DNA of 64,000 nt from Castor canadensis (GCF_047511655.1 NC_133403.1:12893014-12957013); one strand, 5' to 3'. Positions 1 to 11,679 are shown, numbered from the stretch's first letter. Program-made: numbers and translations. Notes: generated from the letters alone by a model not told the origin.

Positions 1-1086
1 AGGGCTGGGATTTGCACACTACAAATGAAGGGCTTTTTGAGAAATAAGGAATTAGAGAAACTGGCTCTAACTCTAAGCACAGCCTGACCTGCTGCCCTTG
101 TGGGCCCCAAATGGACCGACCAGCTTCTCATCTGGCACAAACCTGGGCAGGCAGAGCAGCAGGATAGCTCCAGACAGCCACCCCTCCCCTCTTCACTTAC
201 ACCTGTTACTTCCTTATGAGTAAGCTGGGCCAGATCTATGACTGCAGACTCCGGGTGACAGTGGAGGTGTGAATACATTTTGTTCCTTTCCAAAATTCCC
301 CTAATGACTGAAAGTCACAGGTGTGGGGATTGAAGTAGCAGCCAGCCACCCGACACTCTGACACCCAGCAGCAGACAAGAGATTACTGACAGTCTCTGAA
401 TTAATCAAGGTAGAAAAAACGGCAAGAGATGCTGCCAGACCTCAAACTCAGACGATCAGCAGGAATGAAGCAGTGTGTGAAATACTGAAAAAGAGCAAAT
501 CTCAACTCTGTGTGCAGCCCAAAAGTGAGGCCTCACTCAGGGAGGCATTGCTCCTGTGCTCCTGCGGCCTGCTCCAGCCTCACCAGGTCACAGCCTGATC
601 GGTCTGATTAGAGCCCACTGTGGATCCCACTGCCATGGCAGGCAGAGGTCCACACCTGTGGCTTCTTTGTGACCTACGGGGAGTAGTAGCATTTCACTAG
701 TCCTGAGCACAGAGGCCATCACCCCCTGCCTTCCCCAGCAGCAGGCCCTACCCATGTGTCAAGCCACAAGGAAAAAGTCAAATGGTCATCTCTTCATTTG
801 CCATCACCCCCAAGCTGCACCAAGCCTTCCCTGGAGAAATGGCTATTTAGAAACTTTTTGAGAGAAAATACAGAGCCCAGATGTGACCAGTGCTGGTGCA
901 TCTGTCATCAAAAGACTTCCAAATTCTTTGTGTCCCACAGGGAAGACTCCAACACAGGACACGTGGGTATATAAATGGAGTTTATAAAAAGTTAGGAAGG
1001 GAAATACAAAAGGGAGCATGGTGGGCACAGATGGAATCTGGAGGCAGAGTGTGATTCTCTTCTCCAGGTGCTTTTAAAACCTATGT
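1..1086. other. Unique sequence, nothing recognised
   Basis: No repeat family, splice-bounded exon or RNA gene is visible. Short open frames occur by chance on both strands. Confidence 0.5.
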
Positions 1087-1283
1087 GAGCTGGGTGCCAG
1101 GGGCTCATGCCAGTAATCATAGCTACTGAGAAGGCAGAGATCATGAGGATTGTGGTACAAAGCCAGCCCCAGGATAATAGTTCACAAGAACCTATCTTGA
1201 AAATACCTAACACAAAAAGGGCTGGTGGAGTGGCTCAAGGTGTAGGACCTGAGTTCAAGTCCGAGTACCAAAAAAAAAAAAAA
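1087..1283 (+). mobile_element. B1-ID composite SINE (A type)
   Basis: Representative of the commonest repeat here. A left arm resembling 7SL-derived B1 ('gctcatgccagtaatcatag') is linked through an A-rich spacer to a right arm resembling tRNA-Ala-derived ID sequence. In this A type the right arm reads 'ggctcaaggtgtaggacctg', lacking about 20 bases that other copies have between 'ctcaa' and 'gccctgag'. Poly(A)/purine tail follows. Confidence 0.85.
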
Positions 1284-1372
1284 GAAAGAAAGAAGGAAGG
1301 AGAGAAAGGTAAGAAGGAGAAGAAGGAAGGAGAAGAGAGGAGGGAAGGAAGGAAGGAAGGAAGGAAAAGGAA
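1273..1372. repeat. Purine-rich A/GGAA tail and microsatellite
   Basis: Poly(A) then GAAA/GGAA repeats immediately after the SINE at 1087-1283, i.e. expansion of its A-rich tail. Confidence 0.85.
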
Positions 1373-1799
1373 AACCTACACTAACCTATGGGAAGGGAGG
1401 AACCAGGTGATTCCATCCAATACTCAATGAGTGGATGGAAGGCATGCTTGGTTTCTGCCCAGGTGAGGGTGGTCCTTGAGTCAAACATGGTTAATCTGAG
1501 ATGTAATATTTTTCTATGAGTCCCTAACTTTTCCTAATTTTAGCCTGCCTCACAGGGACTCCCATCTGCCTTCTACACCTCACTCCTTAATGGACATAAA
1601 ATTTTCCTGTGAAGTAGTAGCTAGAGATATGGCTGATGGAATACAGAGAGGTCAATGTCACTGAGAAAACTGATGTCTGACATTTCCCAAGAGAAGGGGA
1701 CATATCAAGCCACACAGTGGCAACAGGAGAAACATCAAGGCCAGGAGGCAAGGACAAGAGCAAGGAGAAAGCTCAAATAGAAAAAACAAATTTTTTTCT

Positions 1800-1983
1800 T
1801 TTTTTGCAGTCCTGGGCTTTGAACTCAGGGCCTACACCTTGAGCCACCCCACCAGCCCTTTTTTTTTTTCTCAAGATAGGGTCTTGAGAACTATTTTCCC
1901 AGGGCTGGATTTGAACCACGATCTTCCTGGTCTTTGCTTCCTGAGTAGCTAGGATTACAGGTGTGAGCCACCGGCGCCCAGCA
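1800..1983 (-). mobile_element. B1-ID composite SINE (A type)
   Basis: Antisense full-length copy with T-rich tail at the left. Confidence 0.85.
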
Positions 1984-2277
1984 AGAAAAAAATTTTGAAT
2001 AGGCTTGATTGAACAATTCTAGCGGGCTTTGAGATTTGGGGTGGTTTCTAGTTGCCATGTACCTGACTCTTAGATGGTTCAGGACAGAAGGGAATTAGCA
2101 AGAGGTAAGGAGGCAGTCATGGGTACAGACAATGGATCCTTTCATTCACATGTGAAAGGTGTGTTGCCCGAAAGTTGATATTTCTCTGGAATTAACTAGC
2201 CCTAGGAAAGGCTCTCTCTCCCTGGTCAGAAAGCCCTCAAGTACCAGAGCATCAAGCATATAGAAAATAAAAAAATA

Positions 2278-2465
2278 CATGGCTGTCTTGGTGGCTCAAG
2301 TCTGTAATCCCAGCTACTTGGGAAGCTGAGTTCAGGAGGAACACAGTTTGTGGCCAGTCCAGGCAAAAAATTTAGCAAGGCCCTGTCTCAGAAAACAAAC
2401 CAGGCATAATGATTCAGACTGCACAGGAAGCACAGGTAGGAGACCAGCTCAAGCAAAAAGCAAGA
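2278..2465 (+). mobile_element. B1-related SINE, divergent
   Basis: Left arm clear ('ctgtaatcccagctacttgg'). The second half is diverged and may be a second B1-like monomer. Confidence 0.55.
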
Positions 2466-3566
2466 GACACATCTGAAAAATCACAAGTTGCCAGTTACTG
2501 AAACCCCAAATTCCCAATCTTTGTCTTCAAGTAAGATCTCTCTTGTCTGCAAAATCCTTGCCAGAACTTAGTAGTTTCACTGTCACCATGCCCAACACTG
2601 GGGTCCCAGCCTTTGTACAAGTAGGTGTGACAGACCCATTACCCACACCACTCCCTGCAAAACTGAAATTTTGAGTGGTTCCTGGGGCACTCCGAGGACA
2701 GAGTCCAAAGCTTCTAGCTGGACATTGATGGGCAGGTCCAGTGCTGGCCTCCAGGGAGTCTTCAGTCTTCCTCTTTCTGGCCTCCAGCTCAGGTTTTACC
2801 CTGCCACAGTCCAGCTGAATCTCCGGCACCCACTGCACCCTCTACACATTTGTTGGGTGAATCACTTCAATGTTATGAGAAAGGTACTGTCACTTCATTT
2901 TGCATAGAAAGAGACAAATTCAATTGCACTTAGCTAGTAAGCATTGTAATTGTGTATGTGACATGTGTGTGTCCCTAAGATTACAAGCACTGTGCTCAAA
3001 GCCTCTGAAACATGCAGATGGCCCAAATCAGAAGTAGGATGCAGTGTGTCTGCCGGATGTGGAGATGTGCTTAGAAGGCAGAGTAGCAAAAGCAGGGAGG
3101 AAGGGAGGGATCCTTTAAGCCCAGCTCCTGGCAGGAAGCCACAAGGTAATGGCATGTCTTGGCCATGATACAGGAAAAGAAAGCAGCCTGCACCACTGCC
3201 AGGGCCACAGACAAGCTTGCAAGGGAAGGGAACATACAATTCTTAGTGTCCAAGACTGCAGGGCAGCTGCAGGCCAGGCCCTAACAGGACACCAAGGACT
3301 CCAAAGGGAGATCCAGGCTCTATGCCTACTGACCCAGTGCAGGGCAGAGGCTGGCTCATCCTCTGTGCCAGGAGGTCCAGCTCCCCAGCCAGACTCAGCT
3401 CCCCCTGCCACAGGAGAGCCACTCACCTGCCTGTAAACATAAATCAATCCACCTTTTCAAATCCGGTGGAAAATTCAGTCATGACCATGGTCGTGCCGAG
3501 GTGTAACGGTTTGTAGGATGTTTATCCTAAACACACCCAGACATATTCTTTAAAAGACTCATATTT
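2466..3566. other. Unique sequence with possible MIR trace
   Basis: Open frames up to 110 codons on both strands lack motifs. 2880-2945 ('ttgcacttagctagtaagca') weakly resembles a MIR element. Confidence 0.4.
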
Positions 3567-3645
3567 GGGGCTGGGTACAGTGCTTGCCTATAAAGTGCAA
3601 AGCTCTGGTTTGGTCCCCACCACTGCCAAAAGAAAGAAAGAAAGA
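3567..3645 (+). mobile_element. ID SINE
   Basis: Degenerate ID monomer with an AAAG tail. Confidence 0.6.
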
Positions 3646-4104
3646 CTCATATTTGAAAAAACAAAAACAGGCAATTATAAAAGCACATTTTTTTAAACTT
3701 CTGCTTTCTTTACTGATTTCCCAAAAACATGGTGTATAGTTTTTCTGAAATTTAAGAGTTAATAAATTAAGACTCTCCAGATTATAACATTCAGGAAGAA
3801 AGACCTTGAGCCTGAGAACATTCTCTACTTTGTCACTGTGAGAAGGACCTGTCATTGTTTTGCGAGCATATTGATGTTGGAGGGGTCACCCCACACCCTG
3901 GCTCCATGTGTTGATCACATGCACCCCAGGAACACCGTGTGCTCTTCTGTTGTTATGAAAGACCAGCTTTTTGGCCAGATCTGGGCTTCCTTTTTTAAGT
4001 GGGCAGTAGTCTGTTTATTGCTGATAGCTCTCTCTGCATTAGCATCCTTAAAAAATTACTATTCACTGAGCCTAATTTCTAAACCACAGCAGTAGGTAGA
4101 ACAC
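3646..4104. other. Unique sequence, nothing recognised
   Basis: AT-rich, without a recognisable gene or repeat. An 85-codon plus-strand frame at 3838-4095 has no known domain. Confidence 0.4.
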
Positions 4105-4260
4105 TAAAGCTGACCCCCCGGCCCCAATATTCTGTCCCCTGCATTCAAACACTAATCTTGGTACTGCTGAGAAGGTACTTTGAATATAGCAGCTGACCTT
4201 AAATTGGAGAAAGCATCTTGGTTCACCTGGGTGGACCCAATGGAATCACATGAGCCTGTA
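4105..4260 (+). mobile_element. MaLR/MLT1-like LTR fragment
   Basis: The 'aatattctgtcccctgcatt' start and the 'cctgggtggacccaatggaa tcacatgag' part resemble ancient MLT1-type LTRs. Partial. Confidence 0.4.
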
Positions 4261-4261
4261 G

Positions 4262-4735
4262 TCAGCTTTCTGTTGCTACAATAAAATACCTGAGGTAACT
4301 AATTTTACAAAGAGAAAAGTTTTGTTCAGTTCACCATTGGGAAGACTCAAAGTACAAGATGAAGCAACTCCATTGACTTGAGATTTGGTGAAGGAAGTAG
4401 ACAGCCTCATGGTGAGAGTATGTATAGGAGCAGAACAGTCCATGTGGAATGAGAGAGAGAGAGAGAGAGAAAGAAAGAAGGAGAGAGAAAGGTTGAGAGG
4501 AGAAAGAGAGGGCAGGAGGGAGGGAGGGTGAAGAAGGAAGGGAGGAAGGGAAAGACAGTCTCACTTCAAGTTCCCACATTCTCCTTCAAGGGCACATGCC
4601 CAATAACCTAAAAACCTCCCACTGGGCCCCATCTCCTAAAGGTTCCATGACTTCCCAGTAGCACCACCTGGGAACCCAGCCTTTAACACATGGGCTTTGG
4701 GGGAACGTTTAACATCTAAACCATAGTGAGTCTTT
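4262..4735 (-). mobile_element. MaLR-type LTR, antisense, with a purine microsatellite
   Basis: The start 'ctttctgttgctacaataaa atacctgag' and end 'aacatctaaaccatag' are the antisense hallmarks of MaLR-type LTRs. A GA/GGAA tract lies at 4450-4555 inside it. Confidence 0.6.
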
Positions 4736-4747
4736 CAAAGTAGAAGC

Positions 4748-4948
4748 TGAGCTAGGTGCTGGTAGCTCACACCTATAATCCCAGCTACTCAGGAGGCAGA
4801 GATCAGGAGGATCATGGTTCTAAGCCAACCCCAGGCAAATAGTTTGCGAGACCCTATCTCGAAAATATCCATCAGAAAAAAGGGCTAGTGCATGGCTCAA
4901 GGTGTAGGCCCTGAGTTCAAATCCCAGTACTGAAAAAAAAAAAAAAGA
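4748..4948 (+). mobile_element. B1-ID composite SINE (A type)
   Basis: Full-length, with poly(A) at 4934-4946. Confidence 0.85.
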
Positions 4949-5087
4949 AACCTAACTACTGTAAATACATATTTCTAGGTCCCACCACAAATTCCAAAAT
5001 TTTTTCCCAGGGCCAGGGAATCTGTATTTTCAGCAGGTGATCATAGTTCCTTTTTGACCCTGGATTAGCAGAACTAAAAGTAATAAG

Positions 5088-5175
5088 CAGGGGCTAGGAA
5101 TATAGTTAGTGGCAAAACACTTACATACATGTGCAAGGCCCTGGGTTCCATCCCCAGCACTGCAAAATAATAATA
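5088..5175 (+). mobile_element. ID SINE
   Basis: tRNA-like monomer ending 'ggttccatccccagcactgc' plus an A-rich tail. Confidence 0.75.
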
Positions 5176-5460
5176 AATTTTTAAAAAGAAATGAAAGTAA
5201 CAAACCAGTTGGGAGGGTGAAAGGAGAGGAGTTGCATTAATGTATGCATTTCTCATTTTTCATAGAATCAGCCAAGAGAAACTGTACACTGTGGGTGAAC
5301 TGAAGATGTGGAGTGTATGTTTGAGTTAGAGAGTTACCCACAGAAACTGCTAGAAACACAAGGAGGCCATTTCCAGAGCCAAGATGGCCTGAGACAGGCA
5401 AACTTGTACTTTTTTCTTTTTTCTTTACAGTTTGAACTTCTTCAAATGCAACTTTCTTTT

Positions 5461-5588
5461 TCCTTCCTTCCTTCCTTCCTTCCTTCCTTCCTTCCTTCCT
5501 TCCTTCCTTCCTTCCTTCCTTCCTTCCTTTCTTTGTCTCTCCCTCCCTTCTCCTCTCTCTCTTGCCCTCTCTCTCTTCCCTTTCTCTC

Positions 5589-5646
<58 letters not shown>
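5461..5646. repeat. Pyrimidine microsatellite (TTCC)n then (CT)n
   Basis: An almost uninterrupted TTCC array at 5461-5528 is followed by CT-rich sequence ending in a CT run at 5602-5644. The long frames across it on both strands are artefacts of the repeat. Confidence 0.95.
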
Positions 5647-5647
<1 letters not shown>

Positions 5648-5649
5648 CC

Positions 5650-6390
5650 CCGCCTTCCAAAAGTTTCGCCACCCCACTGTGTACCTGCTGCAGAGTTGGC
5701 ATCTGTGGCCATTGGGGATGGATCAGAATGTTGTTCAAAAGAAAGCAAGCCAGACCCAAAATTTAACCGCCTGGTGCCAACACACTTTTGTTCATACAAT
5801 TTCGTGTTTTCGTGTTTCTTATGTATTCAATCTCCCAGCATGCATTAGAATGCATAAATTTGTATTCTAACAATTTGATATGACAATATGAAAAGGACGT
5901 GAGGAAGGACATGACCCGAGGAAGAGAAAAGGGAGAACCCTTACCACAGTGAAAATAAATACACTCGTCCTCAACCGTGTAAGACAGAATCCATTTAAGG
6001 TTCCTCCTCCTGAAAGCTCCCCTCAGAGAGGGACAACAGGAAATAGTTTAACTGTGGTCCACCTATCTGTTAGCTTAAGGACAGTCACACTGCACACAAT
6101 CGTTCAAAAACACATGTAAATTAAAAAATACACTCATTTGTTACTTCATTCTAAAACTGGCATCACTGTTCTGTCATTCTCTCCTTTTCAACCTGGGAAC
6201 CCTCTGTTGGTTTGGTTTCTAAAATCCTCAGCACCTTCGTGATCCTTCCTGGCAGCCTCAGCAGCATCTGCTTAGGCAGGCTTTCTCTCTTTTCAGCTCG
6301 TGATGTCAGGAGTGACATGACCCATGTCTGCTTCTAGAAGCTGAGTTTGTACTTCTGCTGCATCTGATTTACTTGTTCAACACGTTGCAG
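5650..6390. other. Unique sequence, nothing recognised
   Basis: Follows the pyrimidine microsatellite. No gene, RNA or repeat family could be named. Confidence 0.4.
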
Positions 6391-6391
6391 G

Positions 6392-6590
6392 TGCCAGTGG
6401 ATAGCTACTTGGGAAACTGAGATTTGGAAGATGGTGGTTTGAGGCCAGCCTGGGCAAAATAGTTCATGAGACCCCCATCTCCAAAAGAACCAGTGCAAAA
6501 TGGACTGGAGGTGTGGCTCAAGCGGTAAAGCACCTGCTTTGCAAGTACAAAATCTTGAGTTCAAATCCCAGTCCCACCAAAAAAAAAATC
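6392..6590 (+). mobile_element. B1-ID composite SINE (B type)
   Basis: Defines the B type: the linker reads 'aatggactggaggtgtggct' and the ID arm is full ('ggtaaagcacctgctttgca'). Confidence 0.8.
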
Positions 6591-6599
6591 ATGTATGGA

Positions 6600-7560
6600 T
6601 CTCTTCCAAATGTCCTTGTCCAGTGTAAATTTGACCCACTTCTAGATAACTCAATTGGTCCTGCTCTGGAAGCTCACTAACAGGTGACTCGTGCTCTTAG
6701 CCATCCTTGAGCAGTCGCTTGTGCCAAATCCACCTGGACCTGAAGCAATGCCACCATGTGTGCCTTCCCAACTTGTTCTGTGCTGATCATTGATGTCACT
6801 GAGTCACTTTGCACATGTGTGTCTCCTAAAAGGACTTCTTCAGTTACTAGATGCTCTGAAATATTGTGATCATTCTCCATTCATTTCTTTGCGTGGTAAC
6901 CATAGTGACATAGCGAAGGGACACTGTTCAAAGTGAAATGAGTTGGATCACATAGCTGTTTTGAGGCTCCAAGGATCAATAACAAGGTGGGATCATCAGT
7001 TCAAGGTCGGACAGGCAGGTGAGAAGTTTTTTGGGGTAAAGTTGCGGTAGCCTTTGTGCAAGGTCAGGGTCTGGCAGTCTTTGGTGAGGTTTAAGTTGTC
7101 AGTCATGCACAAGATCTCCTCCTTCACCACTTCCTGGCTATGTTTTAAAAATTTTTTTAATTAGGGTTTGACAAAGTGACTCCATTTTGATTCTGACATC
7201 TCTCATGGGGTATGGGAAGGCAGTGACACATTTCTGCTTTGCTCCAATAGACAGGAAGAGGCAGTGATGTGACACGCCCTACTCAGGCCAGTCTTGCCAT
7301 CCCTTTAGGAGGCACCACCCCCAGTTAACACCAGTACTGAACACACCTAGAGGCCCCCATGAGGTCACCATTTAAAAACAGCCTATGTCTTTGTTGATGT
7401 TACTTCTTCTGTTCAGAGACAGGGGTGAGAAGCAGCTTTGCCTCCTCACTTGTTCCGGTCCAGATGTGAGGCAGCTCCTCCACATTCAGCTTCTTTCCAC
7501 AGGTTAGTTCTTATGTCCACTGAAGTTCAAGTGTCGCCATCTTCATACTTTCCTTTGTAA
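6600..7560 (-). other. Unclassified stretch, possibly LTR-derived
   Basis: No SINE or L1 is evident. On the minus strand 'aatcaaaatggagtcacttt' and surrounding text are reminiscent of retroviral LTR sequence. A 67-codon open frame (6880-6677) has no motif I know. A processed pseudogene is an alternative, but I cannot name a parent gene. Confidence 0.25.
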
Positions 7561-8039
7561 CTAAAGTTCTCGTCTTTTGGGATGTTTTTCTGTTCAATCA
7601 GAAACCCACTGAGTGATATCAGTGAAAATGGAGGAGTAAGGAAATTCAAATGCCATCTCTCCATAAAAGCAATGAAAAATATTGACAAAATCAACTTTTC
7701 TAGGACTTTGGAGATTAAGCAAAGGCCTGCAGTAAACTGGGGAAAACATTTTTTAAAAATGGCTGATTCTCAGTAAGTAATTGTGGATTAAATTTTCCCA
7801 AAGTTGATGAATTTTTGTTAGTAGTAAAGAAAAGCCCAGGACCAGATATGCTGGTGAATTCTACCAAATGTGTCTAGAAGGTTTATTATTAACACTTTCA
7901 AATACTTCCAAAAAATAGAAGAGAAATGAATAGTTCTACCTCATGTTTTGAAGCCAGTGTTAGCCTACACCAAAGAAAGGCACAACAAGAAAAATATAGG
8001 CCAATATCCCATATAAATAAGGATGCAAAAATGCTCAAA

Positions 8040-8255
8040 AACCCAGGTACCCTCATATCTGTAATCCTAGCTACTCAGGAAGCAGAAATCAGGAGGATTG
8101 CAGTTCAAAGCCAGCCTGGGGAAATAGTTCTGGAGACCCTATCTTGAAAATACCCTTCATAAAAAAGGGCTGGCAGTAACTCAAGTGGTGGAGTGCCTGC
8201 CTAGGGAGCATGAGGCTCTGAGTTCAAATCCCAGTACCACTAAAAAAAACCCATA
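8040..8255 (+). mobile_element. B1-ID composite SINE inside L1
   Basis: Left arm plus full ID arm ('gtggtggagtgcctgcctag'). Splits the L1 fragment. Confidence 0.85.
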
Positions 8256-8549
8256 GAAATAAATATAACCAAAGATGTATAAGGCTTATACGCTAAAAAC
8301 TATTGAAAGAAAATGGAAAGACACCCTGCATTCATAGACTGAAAGACTTGGTATTAAAGTCTTCACATATAACGCAATCCATGTCCAAATTCCAACTGCT
8401 TTGTTTTCTTTTTTAAAAAGAAACTGATAAGCTTATTCTAAAATGTGCATGGAATTCAAGGGACCCAGAACAACCAAAACACTTGTTTTGGAAATGCTCG
8501 CTTCCTGATGTCACAAATTACTACAAAATTGCACTAATCAAGACTAAAT

Positions 8550-8745
8550 GAGGCCGGGCATCAGTGACTCATGCCTGTAATCCCAGCTATTCAGGAGGCA
8601 GAGATCAGGAGGATCGTGGTTTGAAGCCAGCCCAGGCAAATAGTTCTAGAGATGAGACCTTATCTCAAAAAACCCTTCACAAAAAAAGGGCTTGGTGGAG
8701 TGGCTCAAGGTGAAGGCTCTGAGTTCAAGCCCCAGCACTGAAAGG
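8550..8745 (+). mobile_element. B1-ID composite SINE (A type) inside L1
   Basis: Second insertion in the same L1. Right arm carries the short A-type deletion. Confidence 0.85.
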
Positions 8746-9102
8746 AGACTAAATGACTCTTATCTGAGTATAGATATACAGACCCATGGAGTAGAATTGA
8801 AAGTCCAGAAATGAATCTATACATTTTTGTTTAATTAATTTTGACGAGGTTGCCAGGGACATTCAATGGGGAAAGAATAGTGTTTTCCACAAAGAGTTCT
8901 GGGAAAACTAGATATCCACATGCCAAGAAATAAACCCCTACCTCGAACCATATAGGAAAATTAACTCAAAGTGGACTAGATACCTAAATGTAAGAAGCAA
9001 ACACTGCAAAACTCTTAGAAGAAGACATAGGTGGACATCTGTTGAGTTTAGATCAGATGATAGTTTCTAAGAGTAGATAAATTAGACCCAATCAGAATTC
9101 AA

Positions 9103-9325
9103 AACCTTGCCTTACCTGTAATCCTAGCTACGCAGGAGGCAGAGATGAGGAGGATCAAAGGTTCAAGACAACCCATGCAAATAGTTCATGAAATGCTATT
9201 TCAAAAAAAAAAAAAATCCATGACAAAAAAAGGGTTAGCAGAGTGACTCAAGTGGTAGAGCACCTACCTAGCAAGTGTGAGACCTTGAGTTCAAACCCCA
9301 GTAACATCAAAAAAAAAAAAAATCA
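9103..9325 (+). mobile_element. B1-ID composite SINE, full ID arm
   Basis: 5'-shortened left arm, internal poly(A) at 9204-9216, and a long right arm. Confidence 0.8.
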
Positions 9326-9439
9326 AAACCACTAATGCAGGATAGTACACTACAAACCAGTGATAGGTGTCATTTTCACAGAGGAATTTATGTGTCTCTA
9401 CCCTCAGGGAATTCCATCCACCACTTGACTTACACCTTG

Positions 9440-9530
9440 AGCCACTCCACTTAATATCACCACACTGTGGACCAAGCTTCCAACACACGGACCCTTGGAG
9501 AACCCACTCAAACTGTAGCACTTGGACACC
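9440..9530 (-). mobile_element. MaLR-like LTR remnant, antisense
   Basis: 'accaagcttccaacacacgg' followed by 'actcaaactgtagca' resembles the terminal part of a MaLR LTR in antisense. Very short. Confidence 0.35.
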
Positions 9531-10552
9531 CAGCCGAAGATTACAGTTCACCTTTCGTGACAGTTTTTGGGAAACTTTAACTTCATGATAACCTGGGACC
9601 TCAGCCTTGAACCTGTGAGCTCTCTCCCTGGCTACCACCCAGACTCTTCCCAGTGACACCAGCGCCCTCAACATTGTTCTGTTGTTGTCCCACCCCCACC
9701 TCCCAGTGTTTGCTACTGGTCTAATCCAAGGTCTCCCCTTTCCTGGAAGCCTACTCCAACCATTGCCTTGGTGAACTCCTATTCAGTCCTCAGAACCCAC
9801 TGTGAGGGGCAGCTAGGCCATGTTCCCTAGCTTGCATCTCTTTTCCAGTAGGAAGCAAACAGGGGGGAGTTGGGGAGCAATGGACAAATATGTGCTCTCC
9901 AGAGTGCAAGCAGGCAGGGAGTTACACCACACCCTTCCAGGGTAGCTTGGCTGCCCAAGAGCAAATCCTGGGAAGGGCCACAAGCCTGAGAGAGCGTCCT
10001 TCTCTTCTTGGCATGGTCTGGCCTCGCCCTGATGGCCAGCTCTGGCTTGCTCCTTGTTTGGGCAAATGCTGACCCAAGCCAGGTCTGAATGCCAAGTCCT
10101 GATAGCTGGACAAAGGCAGGGGAGAGCCAGATAGGATCTGAGGACCAGCTCCTGGGAACAGTGTGGGTGCCCGCCCTGTGTTTACAACAGCTTCCTGCTC
10201 CTGGGCTCTCTGTCTGGCAAGCTGGGTGCGGCCCCAGACTGAGGCAGGCAAGGAGGTCGGGGGAAGAGAGAGCACCTTCTCCCAGGCCTCCTGCTGAACT
10301 CTGCACACCAGGCCCAGCTAAGGCAGCACTGGGCAGCAACAGTGTACGATAGGATTAAACCCCCCGAGCTTCTGATATCGGGTGGGAAGAGGGCAAAGAT
10401 ATTCAATTCAGATCCACTCACCTTAGAGGATGGCCACTGAACTACACACAGGACATGCAATTGGCAAAAGGGTAGAAGGGAAAACAGGGAATAAGAAAAA
10501 GACATGTTCAAAAGATGTAAAGGAGGGGTGAATATAAGATATTACAAATAAT
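9531..10552. other. GC-richer unique stretch without a supported gene
   Basis: Minus-strand frames of 170 codons (10339-9827) and 128 codons (10308-9922) and overlapping plus-strand frames occur, as expected in GC-rich DNA. None shows a domain, splice structure or convincing start. Confidence 0.4.
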
Positions 10553-10620
10553 GGGCTCGAGTGGTACAGCAACTGCCTTGCAAACATGAAGCCCTGGGTT
10601 CAAACCCCAGTACCACACAC
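10553..10620 (+). mobile_element. ID-like SINE fragment
   Basis: 'ctcgagtggtacagcaactg' to 'caaaccccagtaccac', directly before the 83-bp tandem repeat. Confidence 0.65.
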
Positions 10621-10632
10621 GTACACAAGAAA

Positions 10633-10795
10633 ACGATTACAAATAAATAATATATACTTGATAAATATAATAAATAAATAAATAATATAATATACTTGAT
10701 AAGGTACTTTTATATACGATTACAAATAAATAATATATACTTGATAAATATAATAAATAAATAAATAATATAATATACTTGATAAGGTACTTTTA
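10633..10795. repeat. Two tandem copies of an 83-bp AT-rich unit
   Basis: Unit starting 'acgattacaaataaataata' at 10633 repeats at 10716. The copies appear identical up to about 10794. The unit itself is built of TAAA/TAATA. Confidence 0.92.
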
Positions 10796-10871
10796 ACTGG
10801 ACCAAGTGCTCCAGGTCAAGAAAAAGATTGTCACATTGTATGCAAGGGGTATAACTAGCTGTATGCAATAT

Positions 10872-11165
10872 ACTTGGTTCATTTCGTGTTGCCAGAATAG
10901 AACACCCGACACTGGGTAATTTATAAAGAAAAGAGGTTTATTTTGGTTCATGGTTCTGGAAGCCCAAAGAGCACAGCATCAGCATGTGCTTGCCTTCTTG
11001 GGAAGGCTTTATGTGGCTTTAATTCGTAGCAGAAAGAGGAAGGGCGATGTGTGCATGCACAAGGACAAACACGAGGGGTGACCTTGCTTTATGCTGCCTC
11101 GTGGTGACCAATCCAGTCCTAAGAGAGTGAGTGCGCACTGCTTCCTGAGACGGTCCAAAAACATT
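10872..11165 (-). mobile_element. MaLR-type LTR, antisense
   Basis: 'ttcgtgttgccagaatagaa' and 'ctgggtaatttataaagaaa agaggtttat' are characteristic of the MST/THE1/MLT1 group read antisense. The far end is degraded. Confidence 0.65.
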
Positions 11166-11186
11166 TTTAAAAGTTAAAGGTCAGAG

Positions 11187-11495
11187 CCAGGTGCTGGTGG
11201 CTCACGCCTGTAATCCTAACTACTTGAGAGGCAGAGATCAGGTGGATTGTGGTTCTAAGCCAGCCAGGGAAAATAGTTCGGGAGACCCTATCTCAAAAAA
11301 AAAAAAAAATCCAACACAAACCAGGCACCAGTGGCTCACACCTGCAATCCTAAATACTCAGGAGGCAGCGATCAGGAAGATCACTGTTCAAAGCCAGCCC
11401 GGGGAAATAATTAGTGAGCCCCTATCTCAAAAAATAGGGCTGGTGGAGTGGCTCAAGGTGAAGACCCTGAGTTCAAGCCCCAGTACCTCAAAAAA
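11187..11495 (+). mobile_element. B1-like arm followed by a complete A-type composite SINE
   Basis: An isolated left arm with poly(A) (11187-11312) is followed directly by a whole composite copy (11317-11495). Confidence 0.8.
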
Positions 11496-11679
11496 AAATT
11501 GAATGTCAAAGGAGAGAAAGATATACCATGAAAATACTGGCTAAGAGAAAACATGGTAGCATCTGTCAATATCAGATTAAACAAACTGTAAGGCAGTAAG
11601 AATATTATATTGACTTGTTGGAAATACAAATATAACACCAAGTTTCTGGAAGTATTAATAAGAAAAAGAGAAGGCACAA

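Larger units (their letters stand above)
7796..9102 (+). mobile_element. L1 ORF2 fragment interrupted by two SINEs
   Basis: L1 reverse-transcriptase sequence runs through 7796-8039, 8256-8549 and 8746-9102. It includes the 'agaaaagcccaggaccagat' motif and the 'aggccaatatccc' motif. SINEs at 8040-8255 and 8550-8745 sit between the blocks. The L1 order is kept, so both SINEs arrived later. Frames are broken. Confidence 0.8.

Noticed and set aside
5237-5848. Open frames rich in Arg-Glu, Lys-Glu-Gly-Arg or Ser-Leu-Phe-Pro
   Set aside because: They are translations of the TTCC and CT microsatellites.
9827-10339. 170-codon minus-strand open frame
   Set aside because: No homology recognised, competing frames on both strands, no conserved motif.
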